Assembly (NCBI RefSeq): GCF_013267595.1
Contig: NZ_CP054011.1
Span: forward strand, 124,001-188,000
Source: Prevotella melaninogenica
Lineage (GTDB): Bacteria > Bacteroidota > Bacteroidia > Bacteroidales > Bacteroidaceae
Length of the DNA stretch: 64,000 bases
Reading direction: 5' to 3'
The notes beneath the pieces were generated by a model. The model was not told where the DNA came from and made no database searches. It saw only the letters and a list, made by a program, of their open reading frames with translations. The translations under genes and the position numbers were made by a program. Below, piece after piece: positions 1 through 9,043 of the stretch; the stretch's first letter is position 1, and every line of letters starts with the position of its first letter.

Positions 1-972
1 GCGGCAGAGACGGCAGAGACACATTATATCACAGCTGAGAGTCAGGTACCAACCCTGCGTGTAGGTTCCGTCATAAGTCTCTACAGCTCATTCTTGGAAC
101 GTGTAGGGAACCTATCAGAAGAGAGCTTGGGTAACTTTATCATTATCGAGATAACACATGAGGTGAGCCAAGGCAGCTACTACAAAAACCGCTTTAAGGC
201 TATCCCTGCAACGATAAAGGCACTGCCAAGTCCAAAGGTGCGTATGCCATTGGCTGAGACACAGATGGCAACTGTGCTTAGTAATGCTGACCCACAGGGT
301 AAGGGCCGTGTGCGTGTGCGTATGAACTGGCAGACGGATGGTATGCAGACAGGCTGGGTACGTGTGATGACACCAGATGGTGGTAGCAGTAGTGACGTAA
401 AGAGCAACCGTGGCTTTGTATTTATCCCAGAGGTAGGCGACCAAGTCCTCCTCGGCTTCCGTCATGGTGACCCTGCAAGACCATACGTTATGGGTAGTCT
501 GTTTAACGGAGTTACTGGTGGTGGCGGTGGTCAAGGCAACAACTGCAAGAGCCTCACCACACGAAGCGGTAGTTCCCTCAAGCTTGATGATTCTGCAGGT
601 AGCGTCACATTACACGACAAGGGCGGTGTAAAAATGAATTTTGATGGTGGAGGAAATCAAAGCCTTAATGCAGCTTCTAAGGCTACAACATCTGTGGGAA
701 AAGGTGGTTCAAGTGTTCTCACAATGGATAGTAGTGGAAACATTGACCTTTCTGGTAAAACGCAGATTACATTGACCGTTGGTGGTAGTACAATTACAAT
801 CAAAGGAGACGAAGTACGAATCAGTAGTAAGAATATAATCTTGGAGGCTGAGAATAATTCTATAACAGGAACTAACAACACTGTAACAGGAACTAACAAT
901 AAGATTAACGGTGAAACCGATATTGAAGGACCAAAACTGTCCTTGAAGGGTGACCCTGTGAAGATTAACTAA
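1..972 (+). CDS. vgrG: VgrG spike protein, C-terminal part (vgrG1, cut by window edge)
   Basis: The frame is open from base 1, so only the last 323 residues are present. VgrG trimers form the needle tip of the type VI secretion machine. Visible parts in order: the end of the gp27-like base (ITHEVSQGSYYKNRF), the gp5-like OB fold (PLAETQMATVLSNADPQGK, then NRGFVFIPEVGDQV and HGDPARPYVMGSLFNG), a Gly-rich linker and a repetitive beta-helix tail. It is nearly identical to the second vgrG at 9067-10713 until about base 650, after which the tails differ completely. A 6-bp duplication makes RVRVRM here against RVRM in the other copy. The gene 17 bases downstream starts a cargo module, so the tail probably specifies that cargo. 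Confidence 0.93.
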   Translation, partial: AAETAETHYITAESQVPTLRVGSVISLYSSFLERVGNLSEESLGNFIIIEITHEVSQGSYYKNRFKAIPATIKALPSPKVRMPLAETQMATVLSNADPQGKGRVRVRMNWQTDGMQTGWVRVMTPDGGSSSDVKSNRGFVFIPEVGDQVLLGFRHGDPARPYVMGSLFNGVTGGGGGQGNNCKSLTTRSGSSLKLDDSAGSVTLHDKGGVKMNFDGGGNQSLNAASKATTSVGKGGSSVLTMDSSGNIDLSGKTQITLTVGGSTITIKGDEVRISSKNIILEAENNSITGTNNTVTGTNNKINGETDIEGPKLSLKGDPVKIN

Positions 973-988
973 CATTTTGTTTTCATTT

Positions 989-1894
989 ATGAAAAAAACA
1001 TATTGGCAAGAGGTACATGAACAGTGCGCAGAAAAAGATAATATGCGCCTAAAAACAACTAAATATAGATGTGAGCAAACCATCATTACAAAACTAAATG
1101 GTGTACCAGCTTGTACTATCAGAACAAAGTCAGATTATCAATTTGAGTGGGCAGAGAATCTTAAACGCCCAGCAATGAATGCTTATTGTAAGCTACTGGA
1201 GCAGTTTGTTTCTGTTTATCCACCAAGCTATCAGAAGCCTTTAGAGATGATTATAGACTTAGAAAAACTAAAATTCGAGTCTGTTTTTGATATTGATATG
1301 GCAACTGGTAAAATGGCAGGTATTGTCAATCACAATGAGATTGTTGAGAAATGGCAGGAGTATAAGAAGAACATGCTGGATAATTACAGTTTCCTTCGGT
1401 CAGCTGATACAAAAGAGAATGTAAATGCTTTTATAGACTCGATGGAAAAAGTTATCGTAGACGAAAAACTCCTAATGGCTGAGTTCTATGGAAAAATGAT
1501 ATTCCTGCTGTTATTTGATGGCTATCTCGTTGGTAAGCCTAACTACGCAGCAACAACAGATATAGAATTTCCATCACAACTATTTCAAGGTGTAAAGTTT
1601 CCGATGACACTTACGCCTTGTATACAGAAAGAATCCGTAGAGTCTGTTATTTATGAACTTAAGAGTTCTGTTTCAGATTCTGTAAAACTCTCTGAACGTA
1701 TTAAGAAGGAGTATGACGAACGTTTTAAACCTACTATTCAATATAGTTTCTCTTCATATGATGCACAATTTAATTCTCATGTGTTATTAAATGAGAAGGA
1801 AAGATATGTTCAGGAGGCGGAATGCTATATCATTGAAGAAATTGTTAATAATCTGAGCTTAACAATCCACTGTAAAATTCGTAAAATAGTTTAG
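989..1894 (+). CDS. Putative T6SS effector adaptor/chaperone (family not recognised)
   Basis: A 301-residue soluble, helix-rich protein with no signal peptide. I chose the ATG at 989 over an upstream TTG at 977. I do not recognise the family by name. It lies between vgrG1 and the PAAR-like gene (4-base gap to the next start), the position where T6SS adaptors that load effectors on VgrG normally sit, so an adaptor role is inferred from context. The split pair at 10732-11286 and 11286-11654 lies in the same place behind vgrG2. It shows the same layout: an I(V/L)N-x(2)-E-(I/L)-x(2)-W block, a FL-x-S-x-D block, and a C-terminal YxF(S/T)xYD block. Confidence 0.6.
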   Translation: MKKTYWQEVHEQCAEKDNMRLKTTKYRCEQTIITKLNGVPACTIRTKSDYQFEWAENLKRPAMNAYCKLLEQFVSVYPPSYQKPLEMIIDLEKLKFESVFDIDMATGKMAGIVNHNEIVEKWQEYKKNMLDNYSFLRSADTKENVNAFIDSMEKVIVDEKLLMAEFYGKMIFLLLFDGYLVGKPNYAATTDIEFPSQLFQGVKFPMTLTPCIQKESVESVIYELKSSVSDSVKLSERIKKEYDERFKPTIQYSFSSYDAQFNSHVLLNEKERYVQEAECYIIEEIVNNLSLTIHCKIRKIV

Positions 1895-1898
1895 CAAG

Positions 1899-3182
1899 AT
1901 GAGCAAACAATATATTAAAATGGGAACAAACGTTGTTTGTACCAATATGACATTTCCTTCTCCATTGAGAATCGGTACACCCTCAAGAATTTGTACAGCA
2001 TTGACAAAGGAAGACAAGCCAGTGCTACGTATTGTAGACACCAAAATCAGCAATTGTTTTGAATGTAGAGTGCCACAGATGAAATGGGAAGGAGTTAGGG
2101 CTTCGATTCTTGGTATCATAGCAGGGGCTCTTATTGTAGCAGGAGCTATTGCTCTTATAGCTGCAACGGTTGCAACAGGAGGTTTAGCAGCAGGTATTGT
2201 TGCTGGCATCGGAGCAGCTATATTACCTGAATCATTAGCCGCACTTACGGTATCTGTCTATATTGCAGATGCGATTCTAATAGGTAGTAAACTAAAGTTG
2301 GGATATGATTTAAAACATTTATGTGACGCATCATTAGAGGCTACATGGGATATGGGACTTCCAAGTACAATCATTGAAGGAGAACAAGCCATATTATCAA
2401 GTTCTTTTATTCCATGTCCACAGGGAGGAATCATTACGCTCATCATTGATGATGGTTTAGCTGAACATGCTGCATGTATGATAGCTGATCGTAATAGTGA
2501 GATAATAAATAAAGAATGGTGGGGGCAATTTTACCAAGGTATGATAAGTGGTGCAACAGGTGCTGCTAACCCTGTTTCTATGGCTATAACGGCGATTGCG
2601 ACTTTAAAAGATGGCTTTGACGGATATGCTGATGATGACCTGAATATAAATCAGTATGAGATGCTACACAAAGACAAAGAATTTAAATATGATTACCAAG
2701 GAAAGATTGAGGACGAAGCTTATGATATTGCAAAGGAAGAAGGTATTGAAAAGAAAAGAGGAAAAGGAACATATAATGACGCTAAGGAGAATTGGGGTAA
2801 ATATAAAGAAAGTAAACAGAACGAAGCTAAAGCTATCGAAAAGCACCAAAAAGCAGAAGGCAAGGCAGCAAGACGAGAGCAAAAGATTTCTAATAGGTCG
2901 AGTGATAAAATGAAAGGACGAGCTAAAGGTGAACGCCAAAGGGCAAACCACAAGGGAAATGTTGCAAAGCAGGCGACTCAAGAGGCTAAATATGCCAAAG
3001 GAAAGTTTATAGGAGGATTAATTGGCTTTGGAATGGGTATTGGTGGTTCTGCGGTTAATATGCTTATTGACAAGGGATATAAAGAAGAAGAATTTAAAAT
3101 GACACGTGATATTGTTTCAGAGATAAAAAGAATCAATACTATTGATAAAAATAATTCCAAAATAGTATCAGATGGGAAGTAG
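1899..3182 (+). CDS. PAAR-like protein with membrane segments, candidate T6SS effector
   Basis: A 427-residue protein. Residues 1-60 are a small Cys-containing domain (C14, C32, C53, C56). Residues 67-130 are very hydrophobic, giving two to three membrane helices rich in Gly, Ala and Ile. Then follow HLC at 140-142, W150 and PCPQGG at 172-177. Residues 255-360 are dense in Lys, Glu and Gln, and a Gly-rich hydrophobic patch lies near the C terminus. The pattern H-x-C, W, C-x2-G-G recurs in the module-2 counterpart at 11651. The N-terminal part resembles the PAAR-like (DUF4280-type) tip proteins of Bacteroidetes, but that assignment is tentative. Its position after vgrG and adaptor, and before membrane-anchored immunity genes, suggests an effector acting on or across the envelope. 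Its stop overlaps the first immunity gene by 11 bases, which suggests translational coupling. Confidence 0.6.
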   Translation: MSKQYIKMGTNVVCTNMTFPSPLRIGTPSRICTALTKEDKPVLRIVDTKISNCFECRVPQMKWEGVRASILGIIAGALIVAGAIALIAATVATGGLAAGIVAGIGAAILPESLAALTVSVYIADAILIGSKLKLGYDLKHLCDASLEATWDMGLPSTIIEGEQAILSSSFIPCPQGGIITLIIDDGLAEHAACMIADRNSEIINKEWWGQFYQGMISGATGAANPVSMAITAIATLKDGFDGYADDDLNINQYEMLHKDKEFKYDYQGKIEDEAYDIAKEEGIEKKRGKGTYNDAKENWGKYKESKQNEAKAIEKHQKAEGKAARREQKISNRSSDKMKGRAKGERQRANHKGNVAKQATQEAKYAKGKFIGGLIGFGMGIGGSAVNMLIDKGYKEEEFKMTRDIVSEIKRINTIDKNNSKIVSDGK

Positions 3183-3888
3183 CAAAGGAAATTGGGGAAG
3201 ATACGGATTACAAGCATTTGGAATTTCAGTGCTTGGTCCCCTCTTATTTTATCTTATTAATCCTATCATTGAACATTTTAAGGGTAATCGTGATGCTGTC
3301 TCATATACAAAGACATACGTAAGTCAGTGGGATAGTATAAAAATAGTGCTACCCACTAACCTATTTGATTTCTCATCTGGTGGATTTACTCATCGAACAG
3401 AAGTCTTGACTGGTGATGGTAAGCAAAAACAAAGGATATATGCAAGCTTTGAAAAGTGTTATATTTCACAATATAAGAAATATTTTGAAATTATATGGAT
3501 CGTAGGTATAGATGAAATTGTTGGGCTTTATAATCGTCATTATGATGCAGCTGGTGTTCAAAATGACTTAATACGTCCAAACATGGTGTTATCAGTCTAT
3601 GTCAATCGTAAACAATGGAAGGATAAATCATATGGAACGATAGAAAAGCCTATGCCAGTCTTTCTACATAGAATTATCTCAGGTGATGATATAGAAGAGC
3701 GAAACAAGCATGCGCTCTGGAGAGACAGTCTTCAACCTGGTGGAGACTTTGTAGATTTTTATCTCCCTCCTAAGGCTGTCCAACGTATGCGCAACACGCC
3801 AGACTCTGTTAACTATAAGTTTGCAGAGTATTACTTGCGTTATCTCTTACCCGAAGACGAGTTTGAAAGATTGTTTGAAGAAAAATAA
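3172..3888 (+). CDS. Putative membrane-anchored immunity protein, array 1 copy 1
   Basis: A 238-residue protein. A short basic N terminus (SKGNWGRYG) precedes one membrane helix at about residues 13-33, so the remaining 200 residues should face the periplasm (positive-inside rule). Residues 57-120 vary between copies. This copy carries the FDFSSGGFTHRTEVLTGDGK type, shared with copy 7. The C-terminal half is conserved: RPNMVLSVYVNRKQWKD, then YGTIEKPMPVFLHRI, and the EDEFERLFEEK ending. The start lies inside the effector gene (11-base overlap), unlike the later copies, which start ATG-ATG or ATG-ATA. Immunity function is inferred from being next to the effector and from the tandem copies. Confidence 0.7.
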   Translation: MGSSKGNWGRYGLQAFGISVLGPLLFYLINPIIEHFKGNRDAVSYTKTYVSQWDSIKIVLPTNLFDFSSGGFTHRTEVLTGDGKQKQRIYASFEKCYISQYKKYFEIIWIVGIDEIVGLYNRHYDAAGVQNDLIRPNMVLSVYVNRKQWKDKSYGTIEKPMPVFLHRIISGDDIEERNKHALWRDSLQPGGDFVDFYLPPKAVQRMRNTPDSVNYKFAEYYLRYLLPEDEFERLFEEK

Positions 3889-3902
3889 TCTAAAGGGGCA
3901 TT

Positions 3903-4622
3903 ATGATAGGAAGTAATAAAGGGAATTGGGGAAGATACGGATTACAAGCATTTGGAATTTCAGTGCTTGGTCCCCTCTTATTTTATCTTATTAATCCTAT
4001 CATTGAGTATTTTAAGGGAAATCGTGATGCTGTCGCATATACAAAGACATACGTAAGTCAGTGGGATAGTATAAAAATTACTCTGCCAAACAATCTATTC
4101 GAACAGATGATGCAAAAAGGATCTATTCGAGTAAAAACACTTGTTTCTGATAGCAAAGGTAAATATCGAATAGTAGCGGATAATAAGATTTTTTATATAT
4201 CTCAATATAAGAAGTATTTTGAATTAATTTGGATAGATGGAGTAGATGAAATTGTTGGACTTTACAATCGTCATCATGATGCAGCTGGTGTTCAAAATGG
4301 CTTAATGCGTGCAGGCATGGTGCTATCATTCTATGTCAATCGCAAACAATGGAAGGATAAATCATACGGAACAAAAGAAAAGCCAATGCCAGTCTTTCTA
4401 CATAGAATTATCTCTGGTGATGATATAGAAGAGCGGAATAAGAATGCGTTAAGGCAAGATAGTCTTTTCCCTGGAGAAATTATGGTATATTTTTATCTCC
4501 CACCTAAGGCTGTTCAACGTATGCGTAACACACCAGACTCTATTAACTATAAGTTTGCAGAGTATTACTTGCGTTACCTCCTACCCGAAGACGAGTTTGA
4601 AAGACTGTTTGAAGAAAAATAA
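3903..4622 (+). CDS. Putative membrane-anchored immunity protein, array 1 copy 2
   Basis: A 239-residue paralogue of copy 1 with the same anchor helix and C-terminal half. Its central window is unique in the array: FEQMMQKGSIRVKTLVSDSK followed by YRIVADNKIFYISQ. It also has RAGMVLSFYVNRK where most copies have RPNMVLSVYVNRK. The gap from copy 1 is 14 bases and contains TAAAGGGGC, a possible ribosome-binding stretch, just before the ATG. The stop and spacer sequence are repeated almost exactly between all units, so the array most likely arose by unequal crossing-over. Confidence 0.7.
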   Translation: MIGSNKGNWGRYGLQAFGISVLGPLLFYLINPIIEYFKGNRDAVAYTKTYVSQWDSIKITLPNNLFEQMMQKGSIRVKTLVSDSKGKYRIVADNKIFYISQYKKYFELIWIDGVDEIVGLYNRHHDAAGVQNGLMRAGMVLSFYVNRKQWKDKSYGTKEKPMPVFLHRIISGDDIEERNKNALRQDSLFPGEIMVYFYLPPKAVQRMRNTPDSINYKFAEYYLRYLLPEDEFERLFEEK

Positions 4623-4636
4623 TCTAAAGGGCCATT

Positions 4637-5353
4637 ATGATAGGAAGTAATAAAGGTAATTGGGGAAGATATAGTCTACAAGCATTTGGAATTTCAGTGC
4701 TTGGACCACTCTTGTTTTATCTTATTAATCCTATCATTGAACATTTTAAGGGAAATCGTGATGCTGTAGCATATACAAAGACATATGTAAGTCAATGGGA
4801 TAGTATAAAGCTCATACTACCTAATGACTTGTTAGAACAATCAATAAAGGAAGGTTCAAGTCATATTAAGACGTTGTCATCCTACAGAGACAAAAACCGA
4901 ATAGTTGCAGTAAACGAAATATATTATATTCCACAATATAAGAAATATTTTGAGTTAATTTGGATAGAAGGTGTTGATGAATTTATTGCGCATTATCAAC
5001 GTCGTCATGATGCTGCAGGTATACAATGTCAACTGATGCGTCCAAACATGGTGCTATCAGTCTATGTCAATCGTAAACAATGGAAGGATAAATCATACGG
5101 AACGATAGAAAAGCCAATGCCAGTCTTTCTACATAGAATTATCTCAGGTGATGATATAGAAGAGCGAAACAAATTTGCACTCTGGAGAGATAGTCTTCAA
5201 CCTGGAGGAAGATTTGTAGATTTCTATCTCCCCCCCAAGGCTGTCCAACGTATGCGCAACACGCCAGACTCTGTTAACTATAAGTTTGCAGAGTATTACT
5301 TGCGTTATCTCCTACCTGAAGACGAGTTTGAAAGACTGTTTGAAGAAAAATAA
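4637..5353 (+). CDS. Putative membrane-anchored immunity protein, array 1 copy 3
   Basis: A 238-residue paralogue. The central window is the LEQSIKEGSSHIKTLSSYRD type, shared with copy 8. It also has a private segment, DEFIAHYQRRHDAAGIQCQL, where the others read DEIVGLYNRHHDAAGVQN. The late segment FALWRDSLQPGGRFVDFYLP matches copy 1 rather than its neighbours, so the gene is a mosaic of blocks found elsewhere in the array. Anchor helix and C terminus are as in copy 1. Confidence 0.7.
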   Translation: MIGSNKGNWGRYSLQAFGISVLGPLLFYLINPIIEHFKGNRDAVAYTKTYVSQWDSIKLILPNDLLEQSIKEGSSHIKTLSSYRDKNRIVAVNEIYYIPQYKKYFELIWIEGVDEFIAHYQRRHDAAGIQCQLMRPNMVLSVYVNRKQWKDKSYGTIEKPMPVFLHRIISGDDIEERNKFALWRDSLQPGGRFVDFYLPPKAVQRMRNTPDSVNYKFAEYYLRYLLPEDEFERLFEEK

Positions 5354-5367
5354 TCTAAAAGTTCATT

Positions 5368-6090
5368 ATGATGGGAAGTAGCAAAGGAAATTGGGGAAGA
5401 TACGGATTACAAGCATTTGGAAATTCAGTGCTTGGCCCCCTCTTGTTTTATCTTATTAATCCTATCATTGAACATTTTAAGGGAAACCGTGATGCTGTCG
5501 CATATACAAAGACATACGTAAGTCAGTGGGATAGTATTAGACTCGTTTTACCAGAAAACCTATTTGATCAAACCTTGCAACGAGAAGGGACAAGTTATGT
5601 CCAAGTAATAAAATATGATAAAAAACAAAGTCAGAGAATATATGCCAGCAATAAAAGATATTATATTCCTCAGTATAAAAAGAATTTTGAATTGATATGG
5701 ATTAAAGGTGTTGATGAAATTGTTGGACTTTACAATCGTCATCATGATGCAGCAGGTGTTCAAAATGGCTTAATGCGTCCAAACATGGTGCTATCAGTCT
5801 ATGTCAATCGCAAACAGTGGAAGGATAAATCATACGGAACAAAAGAAAAACCTATGCCAGTTTTTCTACATAGGATTATCTCAGGTGATGATATAGAAGA
5901 GCGGAATAAGAATGCGTTAAGGCAAGATAGTCTTTTCCCTGGAGAAATTATGGTATATTTTTATCTCCCACCCAAGGCTGTTCAACGTATGCGCAACACA
6001 CCAGACTCTGTTAACTATAAGTTTGCAGAGTATTACTTGCGTTATCTCCTACCTGACAATGAGTTTGAAAGGCTATTTGAAGAAGAATAA
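5368..6090 (+). CDS. Putative membrane-anchored immunity protein, array 1 copy 4
   Basis: A 240-residue paralogue. The central window is unique: FDQTLQREGTSYVQVIKYDK. An Asn replaces Ile in the anchor helix (AFGNSVLGP), an unusual polar residue within a membrane segment. From about base 5727 to the stop it matches copy 5 over roughly 360 bases, including the DNEFERLFEEE ending. This suggests recent gene conversion or duplication of the 3' half only. Confidence 0.7.
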   Translation: MMGSSKGNWGRYGLQAFGNSVLGPLLFYLINPIIEHFKGNRDAVAYTKTYVSQWDSIRLVLPENLFDQTLQREGTSYVQVIKYDKKQSQRIYASNKRYYIPQYKKNFELIWIKGVDEIVGLYNRHHDAAGVQNGLMRPNMVLSVYVNRKQWKDKSYGTKEKPMPVFLHRIISGDDIEERNKNALRQDSLFPGEIMVYFYLPPKAVQRMRNTPDSVNYKFAEYYLRYLLPDNEFERLFEEE

Positions 6091-6104
6091 TGTAAAAGTT
6101 CATT

Positions 6105-6827
6105 ATGATGGGAAGTAGCAAAGGAAATTGGGGAAGATATGGATTACAAGCATTTGGAATTTCAGTGCTTGGCCCCCTCTTATTTTATCTTATTAATCCT
6201 ATCATTGAGCATTTTAAGGGAAATCGTGATGCTGTCGCATATACAAAGACATACGTAAGTCAGTGGGATAGTATAAAAATAGTGCTACCCACTAACTTGT
6301 ACGACTTCTCATCTGGTGAAATACCTCATCGAACAAAAGTTTTGACAGGTGATGGTAAACAAAAACAGAGGATATATGCAAGCTTTGAACAATATTATAT
6401 TACACAATACAAGAAATATTTTAAGATTATATGGATTGTAGGTGGTATAGATGAAATTGTTGGACTTTACAATCGTCATCATGATGCAGCAGGTGTTCAA
6501 AATGGCTTAATGCGTCCAAACATGGTGCTATCAGTCTATGTCAATCGCAAACAGTGGAAGGATAAATCATACGGAACAAAAGAAAAACCTATGCCAGTTT
6601 TTCTACATAGGATTATCTCAGGTGATGATATAGAAGAGCGGAATAAGAATGCGTTAAGGCAAGATAGTCTTTTCCCTGGAGAAATTATGGTATATTTTTA
6701 TCTCCCACCCAAGGCTGTTCAACGTATGCGCAACACACCAGACTCTGTTAACTATAAGTTTGCAGAGTATTACTTGCGTTATCTCCTACCTGACAATGAG
6801 TTTGAAAGGCTATTTGAAGAAGAATAA
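6105..6827 (+). CDS. Putative membrane-anchored immunity protein, array 1 copy 5
   Basis: A 240-residue paralogue. Its central window (YDFSSGEIPHRTKVLTGDGK, with a one-residue GG insertion before IDEIVG) matches copy 6 over the first 350 bases, while its 3' half matches copy 4. It is therefore a direct recombinant of its two neighbours. Topology is as in copy 1: basic start, one membrane helix, periplasmic domain. It ends DNEFERLFEEE. Confidence 0.7.
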   Translation: MMGSSKGNWGRYGLQAFGISVLGPLLFYLINPIIEHFKGNRDAVAYTKTYVSQWDSIKIVLPTNLYDFSSGEIPHRTKVLTGDGKQKQRIYASFEQYYITQYKKYFKIIWIVGGIDEIVGLYNRHHDAAGVQNGLMRPNMVLSVYVNRKQWKDKSYGTKEKPMPVFLHRIISGDDIEERNKNALRQDSLFPGEIMVYFYLPPKAVQRMRNTPDSVNYKFAEYYLRYLLPDNEFERLFEEE

Positions 6828-6841
6828 TGTAAAAGTTCATT

Positions 6842-7564
6842 ATGATGGGAAGTAGCAAAGGAAATTGGGGAAGATATGGATTACAAGCATTTGGAATTTC
6901 AGTGCTTGGCCCCCTCTTATTTTATCTTATTAATCCTATCATTGAGCATTTTAAGGGAAATCGTGATGCTGTCGCATATACAAAGACATACGTAAGTCAG
7001 TGGGATAGTATAAAAATAGTGCTACCCACTAACTTGTACGACTTCTCATCTGGTGAAATACCTCATCGAACAAAAGTTTTGACAGGTGATGGTAAACAAA
7101 AACAGAGGATATATGCAAGCTTTGAACAATATTATATTACACAATACAAGAAATATTTTAAGATTATATGGATTGTAGGTGGTATAGATGAAATTGTTGG
7201 GCTTTACAATCGGCATTATGATGCTGCAGGTATACAATGTCGACTGATGCGTCCAAACATGGTGCTATCAGTCTATGTCAATCGTAAACAATGGAAGGAT
7301 AAATCATACGGAACGATAGAAAAGCCAATGCCAGTTTTTCTACATAGGATTATCTCAGGTGATGATATAGAAGAGCGGAATAAGAATGCGTTAAGGCAAG
7401 ATAGTCTTTTCCCTGGAGAAATTATGGTATATTTTTATCTCCCACCTAAGGCTGTTCAACGTATGCGCAACACACCAGACTCTGTTAACTATAAGTTTGC
7501 AGAGTATTACTTGCGTTATCTCTTACCCGAAGACGAGTTTGAAAGATTATTTGAAGAAAAATAA
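6842..7564 (+). CDS. Putative membrane-anchored immunity protein, array 1 copy 6
   Basis: A 240-residue paralogue. The 5' half matches copy 5. It then switches at about base 7200 to a HYDAAGIQCRLMRPNM segment related to copy 3, and ends with the EDEFERLFEEK form. The switch point falls in the conserved DEIVGLYNR block, where crossovers would keep the frame and fold. Anchor helix as in copy 1. Confidence 0.7.
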   Translation: MMGSSKGNWGRYGLQAFGISVLGPLLFYLINPIIEHFKGNRDAVAYTKTYVSQWDSIKIVLPTNLYDFSSGEIPHRTKVLTGDGKQKQRIYASFEQYYITQYKKYFKIIWIVGGIDEIVGLYNRHYDAAGIQCRLMRPNMVLSVYVNRKQWKDKSYGTIEKPMPVFLHRIISGDDIEERNKNALRQDSLFPGEIMVYFYLPPKAVQRMRNTPDSVNYKFAEYYLRYLLPEDEFERLFEEK

Positions 7565-7578
7565 TCTAAAGGGGCATT

Positions 7579-8298
7579 ATGATAGGAAGTAATAAAGGTA
7601 ATTGGGGAAGATACGGATTACAAGCATTTGGAATTTCAGTGCTTGGTCCCCTCTTATTTTATCTTATTAATCCTATCATTGAACATTTTAAGGGTAATCG
7701 TGATGCTGTCTCATATACAAAGACATACGTAAGTCAGTGGGATAGTATAAAAATAGTGCTACCCCCTAACCTATTTGATTTCTCATCTGGTGAATTTACG
7801 CATCGAACAGAAGTTTTGACTGGTGATGGTAAGCAAAAACAAAGGATATATGCAAGCTTTGAAAAGTGTTATATTTCACAATATAAGAAATATTTTGAAA
7901 TTATATGGATCGTAGGTATAGATGAAATTGTTGGGCTTTATAATCGTCATTATGATGCAGCTGGTGTTCAAAATGATTTAATACGCCCAAATATGGTGTT
8001 ATCAGTCTATGTCAATCGTAAACAATGGAAGGATAAATCATACGGAACGATAGAAAAGCCAATGCCAGTCTTTCTACATAGAATTATCTCAGGTGATGAT
8101 ATAGAAGAGCGGAATAAGAATGCGTTAAGGAAAGATAGACGTTTTCCTGGAGAAATTATGGTAGATTTCTATCTCCCACCCAAGGCTGTTCAACGTATGC
8201 GCAACACACCAGACTCTGTTAACTATAAGTTTGCAGAATATTACCTGCGTTATCTCTTACCCGAAGACGAGTTTGAAAGATTGTTTGAAGAAGAATAA
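7579..8298 (+). CDS. Putative membrane-anchored immunity protein, array 1 copy 7
   Basis: A 239-residue paralogue. The central window is almost the same as in copy 1 (FDFSSGEFTHRTEVLTGDGK and FEKCYISQYKKYFEIIWIVG), although the two lie 4.4 kb apart. A local change, LRKDRRFPGEIMVDFYLP, replaces LRQDSLFPGEIMVYFYLP. It ends EDEFERLFEEE. Topology and presumed role are as for the other copies. Confidence 0.7.
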   Translation: MIGSNKGNWGRYGLQAFGISVLGPLLFYLINPIIEHFKGNRDAVSYTKTYVSQWDSIKIVLPPNLFDFSSGEFTHRTEVLTGDGKQKQRIYASFEKCYISQYKKYFEIIWIVGIDEIVGLYNRHYDAAGVQNDLIRPNMVLSVYVNRKQWKDKSYGTIEKPMPVFLHRIISGDDIEERNKNALRKDRRFPGEIMVDFYLPPKAVQRMRNTPDSVNYKFAEYYLRYLLPEDEFERLFEEE

Positions 8299-8312
8299 TG
8301 TAAAAGTTCATT

Positions 8313-9029
8313 ATGATGGGAAGTAGTAAAGGAAATTGGGGAAGATACGGATTACAAGCATTTGGAATTTCAGTGCTTGGACCACTTTTGTTTTATCTTA
8401 TTAATTCTATTATTGAACATTTTAAGGGAAACCGTGATGCTGTAGCATATACAAGGACATACGTAAGTCAATGGGATAGTATAAAGCTCATACTACCTAA
8501 TGACTTGTTAGAACAATCGATAAAGGAAGGTTCAAGTCATATTAAGATGTTGTCATCCTACAGAGACAAAAATCGAATAGTTGCAGCAAACGAAATATAT
8601 TATATTCCACAATATAAGAAATATTTTGAGTTAATTTGGATAGAAGGTGTTGATGAAATTGTTGGGCTTTACAATCGTCATTATGATGCAGCTGGTGTGC
8701 AAAATGACTTAATGTGCCCAAACATGGTGCTTTCAGTCTATGTCAATCGTAAGCAATGGAAGGATAAATCATACGGAACAAAAGAAAAACCTATGCCAGT
8801 CTTTCTACATAGAATTATCTCAGGTGATGATATAGAAGAGCGGAATAAGAATGCGTTAAGGCAAGATAGTCTTTTCCCTAGAGAAATTATGGTAGATTTT
8901 TATCTCCCCCCCAAGGCTGTTCAACGTATGCGCAACACACCAGACTCTGTTAACTATAAGTTTGCAGAATATTACTTGCGTTATCTTCTACCCGAAGACG
9001 AGTTTGAAAGATTGTTTGAAGAAAAATAA
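8313..9029 (+). CDS. Putative membrane-anchored immunity protein, array 1 copy 8 (last complete copy)
   Basis: A 238-residue paralogue with the central window type of copy 3 (LEQSIKEGSSHIKMLSSYRD). It carries several private changes in otherwise fixed positions: LINSIIEHF (Pro to Ser at the end of the anchor helix), AYTRTYVSQ, DLMCPNM (Arg to Cys) and SLFPREIMV (Gly to Arg). These could be early drift in a copy no longer under full selection. The next unit, at 9044, is truncated. Confidence 0.68.
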   Translation: MMGSSKGNWGRYGLQAFGISVLGPLLFYLINSIIEHFKGNRDAVAYTRTYVSQWDSIKLILPNDLLEQSIKEGSSHIKMLSSYRDKNRIVAANEIYYIPQYKKYFELIWIEGVDEIVGLYNRHYDAAGVQNDLMCPNMVLSVYVNRKQWKDKSYGTKEKPMPVFLHRIISGDDIEERNKNALRQDSLFPREIMVDFYLPPKAVQRMRNTPDSVNYKFAEYYLRYLLPEDEFERLFEEK

Positions 9030-9043
9030 TCTAAAGGGGCATT

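Noticed and set aside
3172-9043. Long direct repeats that might be read as a CRISPR or satellite array
   Set aside because: The units are 731-737 bp, each holds one intact gene, and there are no short spacers between short repeats.
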